The notes under the pieces were generated by a model. It did not search any database. It saw only the letters and a program-made list of their open reading frames with translations, and had not been told where the DNA came from. From an uncultured Oscillospiraceae bacterium (GTDB taxonomy: Bacteria > Bacillota > Clostridia > Oscillospirales > Acutalibacteraceae), in assembly GCA_900549055.1 (NCBI GenBank), contig URNB01000033.1:1-18067 (forward strand): DNA of 18,067 bases, read 5' to 3'. Of this stretch, positions 15,087 to 18,067 are shown one piece after another. Numbering within the stretch: position 1 is the first letter of the stretch; each line of letters starts with the position of its first letter. The position numbers and the translations under genes are program-made.

Positions 15087-18067
15087 ATGAAGCATTCTTT
15101 AATAAAAAAAATCATTTCCGTTTTTTTCGCGGTTTCTGTTATTTCGGGTATGCTTTTCGGCACATTTTCGGTAAATGCCGCCGCAACGGACGATTGGTAT
15201 GACGCGTCCGACCTGCGTGCGGTTCAGGTAAACAGCAACGATGTGACTTTGCTTACCTACGTGAGGAGCTCGTTTGAAAGGCTGAAAATTTCGTTTCCGG
15301 TTTCCGGCGGGTTCAGATTTTATGCACAAAATTATGAGGGATATTTTTATCCCGATTCTCTTCAAAAGATCAAAAGCGAGGCCACGCAGAGCAGCACGAG
15401 GTTTTACGGTGCGGATAATAGGGACATAAGCATTGTAATAAACCGCAATACAACGCCGTGGAGAATGGAAATATATAATTCCGACGGACTTGTATATGAA
15501 ATTACCGGCTCGCAGATACGGTTTAAAAAATCGGGAAATGCCTTTAAGGAAGTGGAACTGCGGGGAAGTATAAAAAACGATGAACTGATGTACGGCATGG
15601 GCGAGCTGTTTGACGGGCTTTACCTTAACGGTACGGTTCACACACTTTGGAACAGCGATTGCTGGAGCGATGAGGAAAGCACATACAAGAGCATACCGAT
15701 TCTTCACAGCACCGAGGGCTATATGCTTTATTTTAACTCATCATATAAAGCTGTGGCGGATATAGGCGCTGCAAAGGCGGATAAATACGACCTGCATTTT
15801 TACGGTCCCGTTTTTGATATGTATTTTTGGGCAGGCACGCCCACCGAAAATATTTCGGCTTATTCGGCGCTTACAGGCACTCCGGCTTTACAGCCGAAGT
15901 GGGCGTTCCGTTATTGGGGCGGCGCGGCGTCTTCGCTTTGGGAATCGGGCGGGAAGGATAACGCCTGTAATATTTTAAAAGAAAAGCTTGCGGGCTATAA
16001 GGCCCTCGGAATAAATAATCTTGCGGCTATGTACGGCGAAAATACGCTTGATAATATTCCCGCGGCTTACAGTCTTCTGAACGCGAACAATATTAAAATG
16101 CTCGGTTGGTGCAATCCATTTTTAACGCTTGACGATTATTCCGAAATTGCTCCCGAATTAAGCCGTGATATTACCTCGTATTCGCTGCCCAGACTTAAAA
16201 ATGCAAGCGGTACCGATTATCACACCTCGGATGTAATTGACTTTACACATAAAAACGCAACAAAAATAATTTCTGAGGTATGGCGGGATAAGATAGCCGA
16301 CGGATTACGTGGTTTAATGGTGGATTACTGTGAGTATGTACCTACCGACAGCACTGCCGCCAACGGTATGAGCGGGGGAGAGCTGCATAATTTTTATCCT
16401 TACTTCTATACCAAGCAATTGTATGAGCTTTTTAATAAAACCTGCGGCGAGGATTTTACCCTCTTTGCAAGAAGTGCCTCACCCGGCAGTCAAAAATGGG
16501 CGGCAAATTTCGGCGGCGATCAGCAAGGGAATTTTTCGGGTCTTCGCAAGGCAGTAAACGCGCTGCTTACCTTCAGCAGCTGCGGCTTTTCAACATGGGG
16601 AACCGATATAGGCGGTCTGGCTACGGGAAAGGATCCCGAGCTTTATATGCGGTGGATGCAGTTTGGTGCTGTGAATCCGCTTATGCGGCTGCACGGCACG
16701 GGGGACGGTGATCCGTGGTATTACGGCAAAACGGCTGAGGAGTCGTTTAAAAGCTATTATTGGCTGCGAGAAAATTTTTTGAAAAAAATATACAGCAGTT
16801 CGGTTTACGCAAATAAAAGCGGAATACCTATGTGTCAGTCCATGCCGGTAGCATTTCCGGGGCAAAAGGCGCTTTTCAGTGCTGCGGAACAATACCTCTT
16901 CTGTGAGGATATACTGGTATGTCCCGTTACCGAAAAGGGCGCGTATTATGCCGATGTGTATTTTCCTAACGGCAATTGGGTGGATTTGTGGACGGGCGAG
17001 GTTATAAGCGGCGGTAAACGAGCAGAGGTTGACGCGCCTTTAAACCGCTCTCCGCTGTATATACGCTCGGGCAGCGCATTCCCCGTAAGCGTTTCATCGG
17101 AAACACTTACTCTTGCAACCCCGTTCAGTGATGAAACTGCGGCGGAAGCTCTTCTTGTGACAGCGCCGAACGGAACGCGCAGCAGTGATTTCTACACGGA
17201 TAAAAATACAAAAACCACCTACACCGTTTCGGCTGTAAGCGATAACAGCTTTGAAATTTATTCTACAGACGTATCGGGCGGCAGCAGGGTAATAATGCTT
17301 TACGGCGTTAACGCGTCGGGAGTTTCGGTTGACGGAGCAGCATTGACCGAAAGCGATACGCTTTCATTGTCTGCGGCAAAACCGTCATATTATATTGACG
17401 GCTCTCTCAGAACCGTCGTTATTTTAAAGAACGGGGAATGGAGTAAAATTACGGTTACGGCGAGCGGCGCTAAAAACCGCGACCTTGCGGTATCAGCTGC
17501 AATAAGCTCAAATTCCGTTTCAAATGTATCGCTTGCGATAGACGGCTTTGCCGATACATCGGCGCGGATAACCGCAGGTGCGCAGAGTTTTATAACGCTT
17601 GATTTCGGAAAAGAAGAAAAATTAGGCGACCTGTTCCTTAAATGGGCAGGCTCGGGTCCTGAATCGTATTCGGTAAAAATCTCGTCTGACGGTACTTCAT
17701 GGAAACCGGCGGCTTCGGTAACAAACGGCGGCGGAATGATAGAGCATATGAACCTTTCGGGCGTATCCGCACGTTATATCCGTTTTGAGAGCTTCACCTC
17801 TTCGCAGGAAAATGCCTTTTATCTGTACGAATTAAACATATATTCGGATACCGCCTCGGATAATATCCCGAACCTTTCGCGCGTCAGCGATTATAACGAC
17901 GCCTATACGGAAAAAATGGAAAGCGTAACCGTATGCGGCAGCGATATACGCAATTCCGTAAGTGTTTACGGCGGCGCGACCGCATCTTCAAGCGGTCTTT
18001 CAAAGGCTGACTTCGACGATCGCTTTGAAACCGCAGAGGGCGGCGTTATACATAAAATCACCGAGCT
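15087..18067 (+). CDS. Secreted GH31 glycoside hydrolase with F5/8-type C (CBM32-like) module (3' partial)
   Basis: The frame is open from the ATG at 15087 to the window end (993 full codons), with AAGGA motifs just upstream. The signal peptide ends near FSVNA/AA. The N-terminal sandwich has GH31 hallmarks: YGMGELFDGLYLNG, IPILHSTEGYMLYFNSS and LTGTPALQPKWAF. In the catalytic barrel, the proposed nucleophile is Asp413 in LMVDYCEYVPTD and the proposed acid/base is Asp478 in FGGDQQ. Further motifs are ARSASPGSQ, GTDIGGL and RLHG. A C-terminal sandwich follows (VDLWTGEVI, SPLYIRSGSAFPV). Residues about 795-922 form an F5/8-type C module (ITLDFGKEEKLGDLFLKWAG, ARYIRFESF, YLYELNIYSD), and another segment begins before the edge. 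GH31 enzymes act on alpha-glycosides; the substrate here is open. The layout resembles the YihQ branch, but the sulfonate-binding residues are not evident. Confidence 0.9.
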   Translation, partial: MKHSLIKKIISVFFAVSVISGMLFGTFSVNAAATDDWYDASDLRAVQVNSNDVTLLTYVRSSFERLKISFPVSGGFRFYAQNYEGYFYPDSLQKIKSEATQSSTRFYGADNRDISIVINRNTTPWRMEIYNSDGLVYEITGSQIRFKKSGNAFKEVELRGSIKNDELMYGMGELFDGLYLNGTVHTLWNSDCWSDEESTYKSIPILHSTEGYMLYFNSSYKAVADIGAAKADKYDLHFYGPVFDMYFWAGTPTENISAYSALTGTPALQPKWAFRYWGGAASSLWESGGKDNACNILKEKLAGYKALGINNLAAMYGENTLDNIPAAYSLLNANNIKMLGWCNPFLTLDDYSEIAPELSRDITSYSLPRLKNASGTDYHTSDVIDFTHKNATKIISEVWRDKIADGLRGLMVDYCEYVPTDSTAANGMSGGELHNFYPYFYTKQLYELFNKTCGEDFTLFARSASPGSQKWAANFGGDQQGNFSGLRKAVNALLTFSSCGFSTWGTDIGGLATGKDPELYMRWMQFGAVNPLMRLHGTGDGDPWYYGKTAEESFKSYYWLRENFLKKIYSSSVYANKSGIPMCQSMPVAFPGQKALFSAAEQYLFCEDILVCPVTEKGAYYADVYFPNGNWVDLWTGEVISGGKRAEVDAPLNRSPLYIRSGSAFPVSVSSETLTLATPFSDETAAEALLVTAPNGTRSSDFYTDKNTKTTYTVSAVSDNSFEIYSTDVSGGSRVIMLYGVNASGVSVDGAALTESDTLSLSAAKPSYYIDGSLRTVVILKNGEWSKITVTASGAKNRDLAVSAAISSNSVSNVSLAIDGFADTSARITAGAQSFITLDFGKEEKLGDLFLKWAGSGPESYSVKISSDGTSWKPAASVTNGGGMIEHMNLSGVSARYIRFESFTSSQENAFYLYELNIYSDTASDNIPNLSRVSDYNDAYTEKMESVTVCGSDIRNSVSVYGGATASSSGLSKADFDDRFETAEGGVIHKITE

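Noticed and set aside
15099..15707. A 202-codon open frame on the minus strand
   Set aside because: It lies wholly inside the GH31 gene, whose + frame carries clear family motifs; the minus translation shows no recognisable domain.
15087..18067. Calling the GH31 enzyme a sulfoquinovosidase
   Set aside because: The catalytic layout is similar, but the Arg and Trp that bind the sulfonate are not evident.

Overview
The window is one tightly packed block of same-strand (+) genes. It looks like it comes from a Gram-positive anaerobe of the class Clostridia (Bacillota), probably a gut or rumen polysaccharide degrader. The reasons are AGGAG-type ribosome binding sites, a lipobox solute-binding protein, a sortase-type C-terminal sorting signal, a type I dockerin, and a CUT1-type sugar importer with no ATPase gene beside it. 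The genus cannot be fixed from sequence reading alone. No RNA genes, insertion sequences, CRISPR arrays or tRNAs were seen. Gaps between genes range from 4 to 84 bases, so much or all of the window may be one operon whose promoter lies upstream.

Left part (1-6611): two paralogous, very large secreted SGNH/GDSL esterases. The first has lost its 5' end to the window edge. It reads concanavalin/LamG-like unit x2, Ig-like, SGNH hydrolase, type I dockerin. The second has a signal peptide and reads LamG-like x2, Ig-like, SGNH, Big2-like, LamG-like, Ig-like, LamG-like, then a YPKTG sorting signal. They share domain order but are displayed differently, one by dockerin and one by apparent covalent wall anchoring. 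A perfect 11-bp inverted repeat sits between them.

Middle part (6616-13018): a carbohydrate importer. A 539-residue lipoprotein solute-binding protein is followed by an unusual 959-residue solute-binding protein with a roughly 535-residue N-terminal extension, then two MalF/MalG-type permeases with EAA loops. No ATPase is encoded here; in many Bacillota such transporters use a shared ATPase (MsmX type) encoded elsewhere.

Right part (13035-18067): a membrane protein joining an extracytoplasmic NHL-type beta-propeller, a TPR-like helical segment and a C-terminal Yip1-like membrane domain, then a secreted GH31 glycoside hydrolase with an F5/8-type C (CBM32-like) module that runs off the window end.

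Inferred working model: the surface esterases remove ester substituents from a decorated glycan, the secreted GH31 enzyme releases alpha-linked sugars, and the two binding proteins deliver the products to the permease pair. The propeller/Yip1 protein is the least explained member and could be a sensor or accessory of the system.
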